From an uncultured Pelagibacteraceae bacterium (lineage in GTDB: Bacteria > Pseudomonadota > Alphaproteobacteria > Pelagibacterales > Pelagibacteraceae): DNA of 64,000 nt. The position numbers and the translations under genes were made by a program. Below are positions 54,156 through 63,118 of the stretch, in pieces (within the stretch, counting starts at the first letter, position 1; every line of letters begins with the position of its first letter). The DNA is taken from the NCBI GenBank assembly GCA_902563435.1, contig CACEXE010000003.1, positions 1 to 64,000 on the forward strand, given 5' to 3'. A model generated the notes under the pieces. That model was not told where the DNA came from. It saw nothing but the letters and a program-made list of their open reading frames with translations, and made no database searches.

Positions 54156-55117
54156 TTAATTTTATCTAAAAAATTAAATGCATAAAAAATTGATGTTGGA
54201 TCTGATCTATTTTTACCTATCATATCTTGGTTGGGACCATGATCAGGAGTAATCTTTAGAAATGGTAAGCCAATTGTAATATTTATTGCTTCAAATTTGA
54301 ATAATGTTTTAGCTGGGGTGAGTACTTGATCGTGGTACATACCAATTACAGCATCAAATTTGTTAATATTCTTCTCTAAAAAAAAAGTATCAGCCGCGTA
54401 CGGTCCAGAGATATTAATTTTATTTTTACTTAACACATTAATTGCTGGAATAATTTCTTTTTTTTCTTCACTTATTCTATCGGTTGATTCACAGTGTGGA
54501 TTTAACCCTAATATTGCAAACTTAGGTTTTTTTCTTAATTTTGTCCTATAAAACTGATCAACTATTTTTACAGTATTAACAATTTTTTTTTTTTTTATAT
54601 GTTTTGCAACATATTTTAATGGAGTATGCGTGGTCAATGGTACAACAGATAAATTTTTATTGTAAATCAACATTATTGGATTTTTGGTATTTGTTTTAAA
54701 TCCGATATATTCAGTAATACCAGGAAATTTTTTTTTCAAAAAATGAGTTTTTGATATAGGTCCATTAATTAGTTTGGTTAGATTATTACTTTTAATCAAC
54801 CTTATTGCTTCATCAAAACAATTTTCAATATATTGTTTCGAAGAACTATTTATTTTAGAAAAAATTTTTTTAAACTTGTATTCAATATTAATTATATTAA
54901 TTCTTTTTTTTAACGCTTCATTAACTTCAAATATTTCATTTAAATATAGTCTATATTTTAATTGCTTCATTTGTTTTTCAAATAGTTTTTTATTACCAAT
55001 TAAAATTATTCTACTCTTAGTCATTTTAAATCTTTTTGATTTAAAAAATTTGAATAAAATCTCAGAAAAAATACTGTTTGGCTCTCCAAGAACTATTAAA
55101 ATTATATTAGAATTCAT
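54152..55117 (-). CDS. pdxA: 4-hydroxythreonine-4-phosphate dehydrogenase
   Basis: NAD-dependent enzyme of the deoxyxylulose-5-phosphate route to vitamin B6. The 321-residue product has ILGLNPHCE with metal His near residue 208, YHDQVLTPAK near 260, and the C-terminal ITIGLPFLKITPDHGPNQD block with the third metal His. The N-terminal half is less conserved (LNGPISKTHF near 140). pdxJ is not in the window. It overlaps both surA (11 bases) and rsmA (4 bases). Confidence 0.92.
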   Translation of the reverse strand: MNSNIILIVLGEPNSIFSEILFKFFKSKRFKMTKSRIILIGNKKLFEKQMKQLKYRLYLNEIFEVNEALKKRINIINIEYKFKKIFSKINSSSKQYIENCFDEAIRLIKSNNLTKLINGPISKTHFLKKKFPGITEYIGFKTNTKNPIMLIYNKNLSVVPLTTHTPLKYVAKHIKKKKIVNTVKIVDQFYRTKLRKKPKFAILGLNPHCESTDRISEEKKEIIPAINVLSKNKINISGPYAADTFFLEKNINKFDAVIGMYHDQVLTPAKTLFKFEAINITIGLPFLKITPDHGPNQDMIGKNRSDPTSIFYAFNFLDKIK

Positions 55118-56039
55118 CTATCTGTATATTTTTCTTTAATCTTTTATAAAAAATAAGCGAATAACTATTAAGTTGCCTATTTGTCTCTTTATTAATTAGC
55201 TCATTCAATTGATTGTCAACATCAATTATTTGTTTAGTTTCTCTTTTGTCATTAATTTTAATAATTAAATATCCACCACCTATTTTAATTGGCGAACTTA
55301 TCTCTCCTTTATTAAGTTTATTGATTTCTTTTTTTATTGTCTTAGATATTTGTAATTCATTAACCCAGCCAATTAAACCTCCATTTTTTGAAGTACTTGA
55401 AACACTAAAAATATTTGCCGTATTTTCAAATCCGACTTCATTAATACTTTTTTTCAATTTATTTAGTGTATCATTAAAACTTTCAGAAATATTTTCAGAA
55501 AAAAATATTTCTGAGAGATTATAATCATATTTTTTATTTTCATTTTTGTATTGAATTAATATATTTTGTCTCAATTCGTCTTTATTTAACCTTATATTTT
55601 TTGAGTATTTGCTATAAATAAGTTGATTCCACAAAGCTTCAATCTGTAATTTTTTTTTTAATATGTCGTAGCTTAAATTTTTGCTATTTAAAATTTTAAT
55701 AAATTCAGATTTACTATTTATATTTTTACTTTTTAAAAAACTTCTTTCTATAGTTTCGAAAAAATTTTCTTTTTTTTCATCAACATAGGCTTTATCAATT
55801 TCTTTTTTTTTTATAATCTCAGTAATTAAAGAATTTTTTGCAATATTTTCTAAATTTTTTATTTTTAATTCTTTTAATTTTGGATTTAAGAATATCAAAT
55901 ATTTTATCTCATTTTCAATATCAATATTTGTTATTATGTCATTTTGCACCTTTGCAATTATTTGAATAGATTTAGCTTGCAAATTAAAACTATAAATCAA
56001 AATTATTATACTAATTATTACAAATTTAAATTTATTCAT
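55107..56039 (-). CDS. surA: SurA-like periplasmic chaperone/peptidyl-prolyl isomerase
   Basis: Periplasmic chaperone for outer-membrane proteins. The 310-residue product has a signal peptide (residues 1-22, LQAKS), a SurA N-terminal helical domain beginning IIAKVQNDIITNIDIENEI, and one parvulin domain (about 168-275; SSTSKNGGLIGWVNELQI, GEISSPIKIGGGYLIIKI). E. coli SurA has two parvulin domains; the single-domain form is usual in alphaproteobacteria. It lies directly downstream of lptD, its main client. Confidence 0.87.
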   Translation of the reverse strand: MNKFKFVIISIIILIYSFNLQAKSIQIIAKVQNDIITNIDIENEIKYLIFLNPKLKELKIKNLENIAKNSLITEIIKKKEIDKAYVDEKKENFFETIERSFLKSKNINSKSEFIKILNSKNLSYDILKKKLQIEALWNQLIYSKYSKNIRLNKDELRQNILIQYKNENKKYDYNLSEIFFSENISESFNDTLNKLKKSINEVGFENTANIFSVSSTSKNGGLIGWVNELQISKTIKKEINKLNKGEISSPIKIGGGYLIIKINDKRETKQIIDVDNQLNELINKETNRQLNSYSLIFYKRLKKNIQIDEF

Positions 56040-58433
56040 TTAATTTTCAAAAACAGAATTCGCAGCTCCACGGATCTCAGCAAATGGAATAAATTTTATT
56101 AAAAAGACTAAACTTTCGTCTGGAACTAAACTTCCATCCCTAAAAAATTTCTTTTGATATTCAAAAGAGGCTAACAAACAATCAGTTTCATATTCATATG
56201 ATAGTTTATAAAATTGAGTAAAATCATTTTCTAAGTCTTTTGTGGTATTAAAACTAATCACATGTTCATCTGATAATTTAATTTGTGTATCATTTTTAAT
56301 AATTTCACTATCAACAAAATCATTATGTTCAGTAATATAATCAAAAGATGTAATAAATTTATTTAACCCAAATGTGGCTTTTATCGAGTCGTAATTAGAG
56401 TATTCAAGATCTCTATCATAAGAAAAGTTATAATTTAAATTTAAATTGTCATTAGGTTTATAAAACAAATTTCCAACAATATCCGATCTTGTTTGGTTTA
56501 GTTTAGTTTTTGATGGAAGATATTCATTTCGTTTATCTTTTAATACGTTTCCTAAATTTAATCCTAAAATTTTCTCGTTATTTAAATTTTGTTTTTCAAA
56601 TTCTATACCCAAAGTAATTGAATTTCCTTTTTCAACCATATCTGATCTACCAATTCTGTTTGGTGAAAATAAGTTATCAAATTCTAAGCGTGTGTCGTCG
56701 TTTGATATATTTTTACCATTTGTTGGACTAATTCTTAGTTGCATAACTGGTTTAAGAAAATTATTTGAATTTTTTAATACTTTTTTTAATGGTAACTCTG
56801 ATTTTAGTAAAAAAGTACTAAATATTTCGTGATCATTATTTTTCTCATATATGCTTGAATTTTCGGAGTAAGTATTAAAGTTTTTGAGCAATAAACTATA
56901 GTCAGATATTATACCATTGGCTGAAATGAAATCGAAAGAACTAAAATTAAAATTGTTATTAATTAGGGCTTCGTATTTATTAGTCTCATATACTTTTTGA
57001 AATCCAGATGATAAAAATTGAAAGTTACCATTATAACTTTCATCTAAATCTATATTTTTTGAAAAATTAAAGTCTGGAAAAATATACTGATATTTATCAT
57101 TGTCTTCTTTAGATAAATCCTCATAAAGTTTAATTGAGCTATCAAGACTAGTATTTTCGTCAATATTTTTCTCTACTTTTATAAATGACGACAAGCTGCT
57201 ATCACTATCAATCAGAGGTGTGTATTCTTTAATGTTATGAATTTTAAGATAATTATCATTTGTTACATTTTGAACTTGTATTTCATAGCTCGTTTCATTG
57301 TTCAATTTTCCATCTAATTCAGCAAAAATGTGAGTATTTGTATTTTCTTTTCTATTTAAGCTAAAATCTGCAACCAAATTAGATTTTTGAAAAGCTTCTC
57401 TATATTCTGATTGGATTATGTAGTCGTTATCAAAATAAAATCTTGGTTTAAAAGTAAAGTCTTTAGAATTTGATATAGAATAAAAATATGGAACAGTTAT
57501 TGATGACCCTAAGTTACTAGATCCTTTATAAAATGGTGTTAAAAAACCAGATTTTCTTTTTACTGTAGGATCTGGATGATTAAAATATGGCATATAAAAT
57601 ATTTTTTTTCCAAATAGTTTTAGCCAAGATTTTTCATATTCAAATAATTTCTTTAATTTGTTATGAGTGAATATTTCACTTTGAAGCTCCCAGCCTCTAC
57701 AATCTTTTTTATTAATATTACAAGTACTAAATACAGTTTTAAATATTTTAGTTTTTTCATTATTAGATATAATACTACTTCCTTTTAGGGTAGGATCATT
57801 GTTTTCATTGCCAAAAAATGAGTCTTCAAAATCTACCTTAATCTCTTTACCAGCTATTTCATTTGATTTAAGATTAATTTTATTATTTTCAAAAAAATAC
57901 TGATTAAGATTTTGATCTTTAATTAAAACCTTTTTTGATGATATAGTTTGATCTAAAGTATTAAAAATTAAACCTTGTTTAAATATGAATTTATTTTTAA
58001 TTTCATCTTCTAACTCTGTATAATCTTTACTGGATATTTTATTTAATTTTCTATCAAATAAAATATTAGATGATTTAATTTCGTATTTATTCTCCAATTT
58101 TAAATATGTTTTGCTTTGTGAGAAAACTTTGTTTTCTAACTCATCATAAACCATTTTTTGGCTTTCTATTATAATATTATTTTCCAAATCAGTGTATTTC
58201 ACATTATCAAAAATTATTAGTTCCAAATTTTTTCTGTCATAAACGAATTTATCTCCTTTTATTTTAAGTTTTTTTAACGGTATTTTTGCTATTCCACTTG
58301 TTGCAAAAATCATATTTCCATCTTCCTCAATTTTAATATTTTTTGAATCAAATACTACTGACTCAGCTTTTAAATTTGAGCTAACAAATATAAAAAAAAT
58401 TATTAAAAATATTTTAAAAATTTTAATTTTCAT
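56040..58433 (-). CDS. lptD: LPS-assembly outer-membrane protein LptD
   Basis: Inserts lipopolysaccharide into the outer leaflet. The 797-residue protein has a signal peptide (residues 1-23), an N-terminal OstA/LptA-like jellyroll with repeated strands to about 230, and a C-terminal barrel with alternating strand patterns. Cysteines for the disulfide lock are in FSTCNINKKDCRGWELQSE near 240 and YETDCLLASFEYQKKFF near 760. FMPYFNHPDPTVKRKSGFL-like block near 280 is the family signature. It overlaps lptG by 11 bases. Confidence 0.92.
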   Translation of the reverse strand: MKIKIFKIFLIIFFIFVSSNLKAESVVFDSKNIKIEEDGNMIFATSGIAKIPLKKLKIKGDKFVYDRKNLELIIFDNVKYTDLENNIIIESQKMVYDELENKVFSQSKTYLKLENKYEIKSSNILFDRKLNKISSKDYTELEDEIKNKFIFKQGLIFNTLDQTISSKKVLIKDQNLNQYFFENNKINLKSNEIAGKEIKVDFEDSFFGNENNDPTLKGSSIISNNEKTKIFKTVFSTCNINKKDCRGWELQSEIFTHNKLKKLFEYEKSWLKLFGKKIFYMPYFNHPDPTVKRKSGFLTPFYKGSSNLGSSITVPYFYSISNSKDFTFKPRFYFDNDYIIQSEYREAFQKSNLVADFSLNRKENTNTHIFAELDGKLNNETSYEIQVQNVTNDNYLKIHNIKEYTPLIDSDSSLSSFIKVEKNIDENTSLDSSIKLYEDLSKEDNDKYQYIFPDFNFSKNIDLDESYNGNFQFLSSGFQKVYETNKYEALINNNFNFSSFDFISANGIISDYSLLLKNFNTYSENSSIYEKNNDHEIFSTFLLKSELPLKKVLKNSNNFLKPVMQLRISPTNGKNISNDDTRLEFDNLFSPNRIGRSDMVEKGNSITLGIEFEKQNLNNEKILGLNLGNVLKDKRNEYLPSKTKLNQTRSDIVGNLFYKPNDNLNLNYNFSYDRDLEYSNYDSIKATFGLNKFITSFDYITEHNDFVDSEIIKNDTQIKLSDEHVISFNTTKDLENDFTQFYKLSYEYETDCLLASFEYQKKFFRDGSLVPDESLVFLIKFIPFAEIRGAANSVFEN

Positions 58434-59511
58434 TTAGTTTTGTTAATCCTAATGTGCATATTAAAAATATAAGAATCTGAGGTAGCCAAACTGACAATTC
58501 AACAGGTAATGTTTCATTTTTTCCAAATAAAATTGAAAAATAATTTATATAATAAAAAATTACAGATATTATTACACCAATAACTACTAAGAAAAATTTC
58601 GATTTTATAAAGGTTAATTTAAACATTAATATAGCGCCTATAATTGTAGTTAGAGTAAGGTAAATTGGCAAACTGTAAATTTTATTAAGTTGTAAACTTA
58701 CTTCGGTTGCTGAATACCCAATAGATTTATAGTTATCCTTTAATTCCATTAGTTGTAAAATATTTAATGAATTTAGATTGGAATATAAATTTGATATAAT
58801 TTTTTCGTTAAATGATGATGAATATTCATAACTGTCTAATATTTCAGTTTTTCTATCTTTAGAGTATATTTTAACATTCGTTAAGATCCACATCTTTTGT
58901 TTTATGTCTGCTTTCTCTGATACAATCGTATTTATTAATTTATATTCATTATCTAATTGTGTAATTTCTAGATTTTCTAAATTATTTATTTTGTAATTTT
59001 TAGCATTAATAATAAATATCCTTCTATCATCTCTGCTTTTTTCTTTTATCCAGAGACCATCTTCATTTACAATAGCTAAGTGATCATTTGTATTAGAATA
59101 CTTGTATTTAATATTTAGATATAAACTTTTTAAATTTGCTGAAAATGAGTAGTAAAGTACTATTAATATAATGCCTAAAATCAAAGAAACAATTGAAATT
59201 ATAAATGTAATTTTTAAATTATCAATACCATTACTTCTTAATAGTTCAATCTCATCTCTTTCGTAAATGTTTATAAAAAAAAACATAACTCCAAGTAAAA
59301 AAATAAAAGGTAATATTTCAAATATTATAGATGGGATATTTAAAATTGTTAAAAAAATTGGTATATAAGTCTCACTATTTTTATTTTCAAAATATTTAAT
59401 TTCCTCAAAAATATTAAGAAAAAAACTTAAAAATACAAAAACAGTAATAATGATTATTATATTTTTTAAAAATAAATTTGTGAGATAACGTTCGTGTTGT
59501 TTCAAAATCAT
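58423..59511 (-). CDS. lptG: LPS export permease LptG
   Basis: Inner-membrane subunit of the LptB2FG transporter that extracts lipopolysaccharide. The 362-residue product has the LptF/G layout: three N-terminal helices (about 18-38, 55-80, 98-120), a periplasmic jellyroll (about 125-260) and three C-terminal helices. FERYLTNLFLK-like start (here HERYLTNLFLK) and ERDEIELLRSNGID near 85, the coupling helix, are typical. Assigned G over F by order and the EATEVSLQ-like C-terminal half. Confidence 0.88.
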   Translation of the reverse strand: MILKQHERYLTNLFLKNIIIIITVFVFLSFFLNIFEEIKYFENKNSETYIPIFLTILNIPSIIFEILPFIFLLGVMFFFINIYERDEIELLRSNGIDNLKITFIISIVSLILGIILIVLYYSFSANLKSLYLNIKYKYSNTNDHLAIVNEDGLWIKEKSRDDRRIFIINAKNYKINNLENLEITQLDNEYKLINTIVSEKADIKQKMWILTNVKIYSKDRKTEILDSYEYSSSFNEKIISNLYSNLNSLNILQLMELKDNYKSIGYSATEVSLQLNKIYSLPIYLTLTTIIGAILMFKLTFIKSKFFLVVIGVIISVIFYYINYFSILFGKNETLPVELSVWLPQILIFLICTLGLTKLNEN

Positions 59512-60656
59512 AAGAAATGTAATTTAAATTTTGTAAGTAGTAATAAAATTAAATAATAAATTAATACCAATATAACAGGTAGCAAAAGTATTATATAAAC
59601 TGTGCTTACTGAGGTTAAAAGAAATTTTAAACTTATTTGTGATAAAATAATTGTAAAACTGCCAATTAAAAAAACATTTAATTTGTGAAATCTAATAAAA
59701 TATTTTGATTTAGGTTCAACGATTAAACTTGCGGCTATTAAAGAAATTATTAAAGTGTAAAAAGGTAATATAAGTCTTTTGTAAATTTCATCGCTTATTG
59801 ATTTTAAATCTCTATTATGACAAGTTTGATTTGCTGAAATTACAAAAGATCTTTGATTTTTTATATTTAAGTTTAATAGAAATTCTTTGAAACAATTTAG
59901 TATAATTGATGATTTAATTTCTTGCATTTTAGGATGTGTAATTGATTTAGTTGAAAAATTGGATAAATCATAATCAGTTTCAGAAAAATTTAAAGCGAAT
60001 GAGTTTGTTTGATTAAGATTTGTTATACCCCCGTCATAAAGTCTCAAATAAAACTGGTTATCTTTTTTAATAATTTTACCTGAATCAGCTACAATAATTT
60101 TCGAGTTATTCAGATCTATTTTCTCATTAATATAGATTTTATTTAAAACACCATCTTTCCTGAATTCCTCAACAAATATTGTAAGATTTTTCACAACATT
60201 AATGAATTTTTTTTCAGATATTAATTTTGGTAAAAAATCAATATTAGATTCTTTTAAAAATAATCTCGCAAGATTTTGAGACTTTGGAACAACAAATAAA
60301 TTAAGAACTAATTGTAAAACTAAAAATAAGATCGATAGTTTTAAGATAAAGTTTATGAAGTAAATTTTCCTAATACCATTGTTCCAAAATACAATTAGTT
60401 CATTAGAATTATTATATTTATTTATGACATAAAAAATAGATATAAAAAATACAAAGACTATAGTCTTGCTAAATATTTTTGGAAAATTTAGTGAAACATA
60501 GTAAAAATAAACCTTTAAACTATGTCCGTCATCAGAAACTAAATCTAGTAAGTTTACTGCTTGTATAATCCAAACTATAAAAGTAATACTAAATGACGCT
60601 ATTAAAAAGAAATTTAGTATATCTAAAGAAAATTTACGAAATATTAATTTATTCAT
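59508..60656 (-). CDS. lptF: LPS export permease LptF
   Basis: Partner of LptG, 382 residues with the same six-helix plus jellyroll layout. Landmarks: IIQAVNLLDLVSDDGHSL near residue 30, NKYNNSNELIVFWNNGIRK near 75 (coupling helix), and LVLNLFVVPKSQNLAR near 110. It is first in the run lptF-lptG-lptD-surA-pdxA-rsmA, overlapping lptG by four bases. It is divergent from pepA with a 54-base gap that must hold both promoters. Confidence 0.88.
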   Translation of the reverse strand: MNKLIFRKFSLDILNFFLIASFSITFIVWIIQAVNLLDLVSDDGHSLKVYFYYVSLNFPKIFSKTIVFVFFISIFYVINKYNNSNELIVFWNNGIRKIYFINFILKLSILFLVLQLVLNLFVVPKSQNLARLFLKESNIDFLPKLISEKKFINVVKNLTIFVEEFRKDGVLNKIYINEKIDLNNSKIIVADSGKIIKKDNQFYLRLYDGGITNLNQTNSFALNFSETDYDLSNFSTKSITHPKMQEIKSSIILNCFKEFLLNLNIKNQRSFVISANQTCHNRDLKSISDEIYKRLILPFYTLIISLIAASLIVEPKSKYFIRFHKLNVFLIGSFTIILSQISLKFLLTSVSTVYIILLLPVILVLIYYLILLLLTKFKLHFL

Positions 60657-60710
60657 TGAAATTATTGTTTTAATAAATATACAACAATATCTAATAAAAA
60701 TTTCAAAAAA

Positions 60711-62147
60711 ATGAAGCTAAAATTAAATTTCGTAAATAAGGCCTCAAAAATAGCAAAGGATAATGAGATTATTTTGTTAACCCAAAAAAATACAAAAAAT
60801 AGAGAGATTAAACATTTAATAAAGTCAGTATTTTCTAATAAACTTTTCTCTGAACAGCATTTCCTTACAAAAGATTACAAAGATAAAAGTTACATTTTTG
60901 TAAATTGTACTAAGTCAAAAGTTTCATTAGATTTTGAAAAACTTGGTTCAAAATTATATGTTTTTCTCAAGGAAAATAAAAAAGAGAATTCATTTATAAA
61001 TGTAGAAAATAATTCTTTTACTAATATACAATTAGAAAAGTTTCTTCATGGAGCGCAACTTAAGTCGTATAATTTTAATCTTTATAAAACAGATAAGAAA
61101 AAAAATGTTAATATAAATTTAAGTGTTGTTGGCAGTAACACTAAACAAAAAAATTTATTAAGAAATAAATTAAATGCTCTTTTGGAAGGGGTTTTTCTTA
61201 CTAGAGATTTAGTCTCTGAACCTGGTAATATTTTGCACCCGGATGAATACGCAAAGAGAATTGTTAAATTAAGAAAGTTTGGATTAAAAGTTACAGTCTA
61301 TGATCAAAAAAGATTAAAAAAATTAGGTTTTAACGCATTGCTTGGTGTCGGACAAGGAAGTATCAGAGGTTCTTATATGGTAACAATAGAGTGGAATGGA
61401 AATAAAAATAAATCAAAACCTTTAGCCTTCGTTGGAAAAGGTGTTTGTTTTGATACTGGTGGAATTTCACTTAAACCTGCAAAATTTATGGAAGATATGA
61501 CATATGATATGGCGGGTTCAGCAACTGTAGTTGGTCTTATGAAAACTCTAGCTTTAAGGAAATCTAAAATTAATGCAGTTGGAGTTGTTGGATTAGTTGA
61601 AAACATGCCAGGATCCAATGCACAAAGACCTGGAGATATTGTAAAATCTTACAGCGGACAAACAATCGAAGTTTTAAATACAGATGCTGAGGGAAGACTA
61701 GTTTTAGCAGATGCACTTACATATACCGAAGAGAAATTCAAGCCAAGTCTTATTATTGACTTAGCAACATTAACTGGAGCAATAATTGTTGCGCTAGGAT
61801 CTGAATATGCTGGGCTTTGGTCAAATAATAAAAAATTGGCTAAACAACTTTTTGATGCCGGTCAACATGTAGAAGAAAAAGTATGGGAAATGCCACTTCA
61901 TGAGAATTATAACAAATTAATGAATTCAAATAATGCTGATATGCAAAATATTAATTATGTTGGAGGAGCTGGATCAACAACTGCAGCTCAATTTTTACAA
62001 AGATTTATAATTAATAAAACACCTTGGGCGCATTTAGATATTGCTGGAATGGCTTTTTCTAAATATGCCGGAGCACTAAATTCTGGTGGCGCAACTGGAT
62101 ATGGCGTTAGATTATTAAACAAATTTATAGAGGAGAATTATGAGTAA
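60711..62147 (+). CDS. pepA: Leucyl aminopeptidase (M17)
   Basis: Cytosolic hexameric aminopeptidase with two metal ions, 478 residues. The N-terminal domain is poorly conserved; the catalytic domain has FVGKGVCFDTGGISLKP near residue 243, MAGSATV, and the M17 signature NTDAEGRLVLADAL near 325. It overlaps ndk by eight bases and is divergent from lptF. Confidence 0.95.
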   Translation: MKLKLNFVNKASKIAKDNEIILLTQKNTKNREIKHLIKSVFSNKLFSEQHFLTKDYKDKSYIFVNCTKSKVSLDFEKLGSKLYVFLKENKKENSFINVENNSFTNIQLEKFLHGAQLKSYNFNLYKTDKKKNVNINLSVVGSNTKQKNLLRNKLNALLEGVFLTRDLVSEPGNILHPDEYAKRIVKLRKFGLKVTVYDQKRLKKLGFNALLGVGQGSIRGSYMVTIEWNGNKNKSKPLAFVGKGVCFDTGGISLKPAKFMEDMTYDMAGSATVVGLMKTLALRKSKINAVGVVGLVENMPGSNAQRPGDIVKSYSGQTIEVLNTDAEGRLVLADALTYTEEKFKPSLIIDLATLTGAIIVALGSEYAGLWSNNKKLAKQLFDAGQHVEEKVWEMPLHENYNKLMNSNNADMQNINYVGGAGSTTAAQFLQRFIINKTPWAHLDIAGMAFSKYAGALNSGGATGYGVRLLNKFIEENYE

Positions 62148-62550
62148 TATTGAACAAACATTATCAATAATTAAACCAGATGCCGTTGAAAGAAATTTGC
62201 AAGATCAGATTAAAAATGAATTTAAAAATAACGGATTTGAAATTTTAAAGGAAAAAAAAATTCATATTTCTAAAGAAGAAGCTGAAAAGTTTTATAAAGT
62301 TCATGAATCTAAACCATTTTATAATGATTTGTGTGCTTACTTATCTTCTGGACCAATTGTTGTAATGAGTCTTCAAAAAGACAATGCTGTTCTAGAAAAT
62401 AGAAAATTTATGGGAGCAACTAACCCTAAAGATGCAGAAGAGGGAACTCTTCGAAAAAAATATGGTATTTCAATTGATAAAAATTCTGTTCATGGATCAG
62501 ATAGTGTTGAAAATGCTAAGATCGAGTTAGATTTTTTTTTTAAAGATTAG
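62140..62550 (+). CDS. ndk: Nucleoside diphosphate kinase
   Basis: Equalises nucleoside triphosphate pools. The 136-residue protein has SIIKPDAVERN at the start, GATNPKDAEEGTLRKKYG near 90, and the phosphorylated His in NSVHGSDSVENA near 114. A strong GAGGAG ribosome site lies at 62130-62135 inside pepA. Its 3' end overlaps that of convergent purN by 11 bases. Confidence 0.96.
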   Translation: MSNIEQTLSIIKPDAVERNLQDQIKNEFKNNGFEILKEKKIHISKEEAEKFYKVHESKPFYNDLCAYLSSGPIVVMSLQKDNAVLENRKFMGATNPKDAEEGTLRKKYGISIDKNSVHGSDSVENAKIELDFFFKD

Positions 62551-63118
62551 TTAAAAACTTATTAATAGCTTTCGGATAAATTTCATGTTCAATTTTAAGC
62601 ACTTTTTTTTCTAAACTTCTTACATTATCTGATTTTAAGATTTTCACCTTCTTTTGTAAAATAACCTTACCTGAATCTAATTTTTCAGTTACTTTATGAA
62701 TTGATGATCCTGCAAATCGATCCTTATTTTTAATAGCTCTTTCATGTGTATTTAATCCTTTATACTTAGGCAAAAGGGATGGATGTATATTTAATATTGG
62801 TTTAGAAAATTTTTTTATAAAATTACCTGACAATATTTTCATAAATCCAGCTAAACAAAGAATATCTATATTATATTTTTTAAGTAATTTAAGTGAGCTA
62901 TTTTCAAAATTTGAATTTTTTGTAAATTTTATTCCATAGTTTTTTATTTTTGATTTAGATGCATATTTTAGTCCCTCAGCATCTGGATTGTTTGAAATAA
63001 CTAATATAATTTTAATTAAAGAATTCTTTTTTTTTGAATGTTTTATTAAAGATTTTAAGTTACTACCTCTTCCACTAATAAAGACAGCGATATTTTTTTT
63101 ACCAGGATATTTTTCCAC
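62540..63118 (-). CDS. purN: Phosphoribosylglycinamide formyltransferase
   Basis: Formylates GAR using 10-formyl-tetrahydrofolate in purine synthesis. The 192-residue product has FISGRGSNLKSLI at residues 13-25, LAGFMKILSGNFI near 90, and the catalytic NIHPSLLPKYKG segment with His, ending in the usual helical tail. It overlaps purM by 20 bases; purM-purN is the standard proteobacterial order. Confidence 0.95.
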   Translation of the reverse strand: MEKYPGKKNIAVFISGRGSNLKSLIKHSKKKNSLIKIILVISNNPDAEGLKYASKSKIKNYGIKFTKNSNFENSSLKLLKKYNIDILCLAGFMKILSGNFIKKFSKPILNIHPSLLPKYKGLNTHERAIKNKDRFAGSSIHKVTEKLDSGKVILQKKVKILKSDNVRSLEKKVLKIEHEIYPKAINKFLTNL

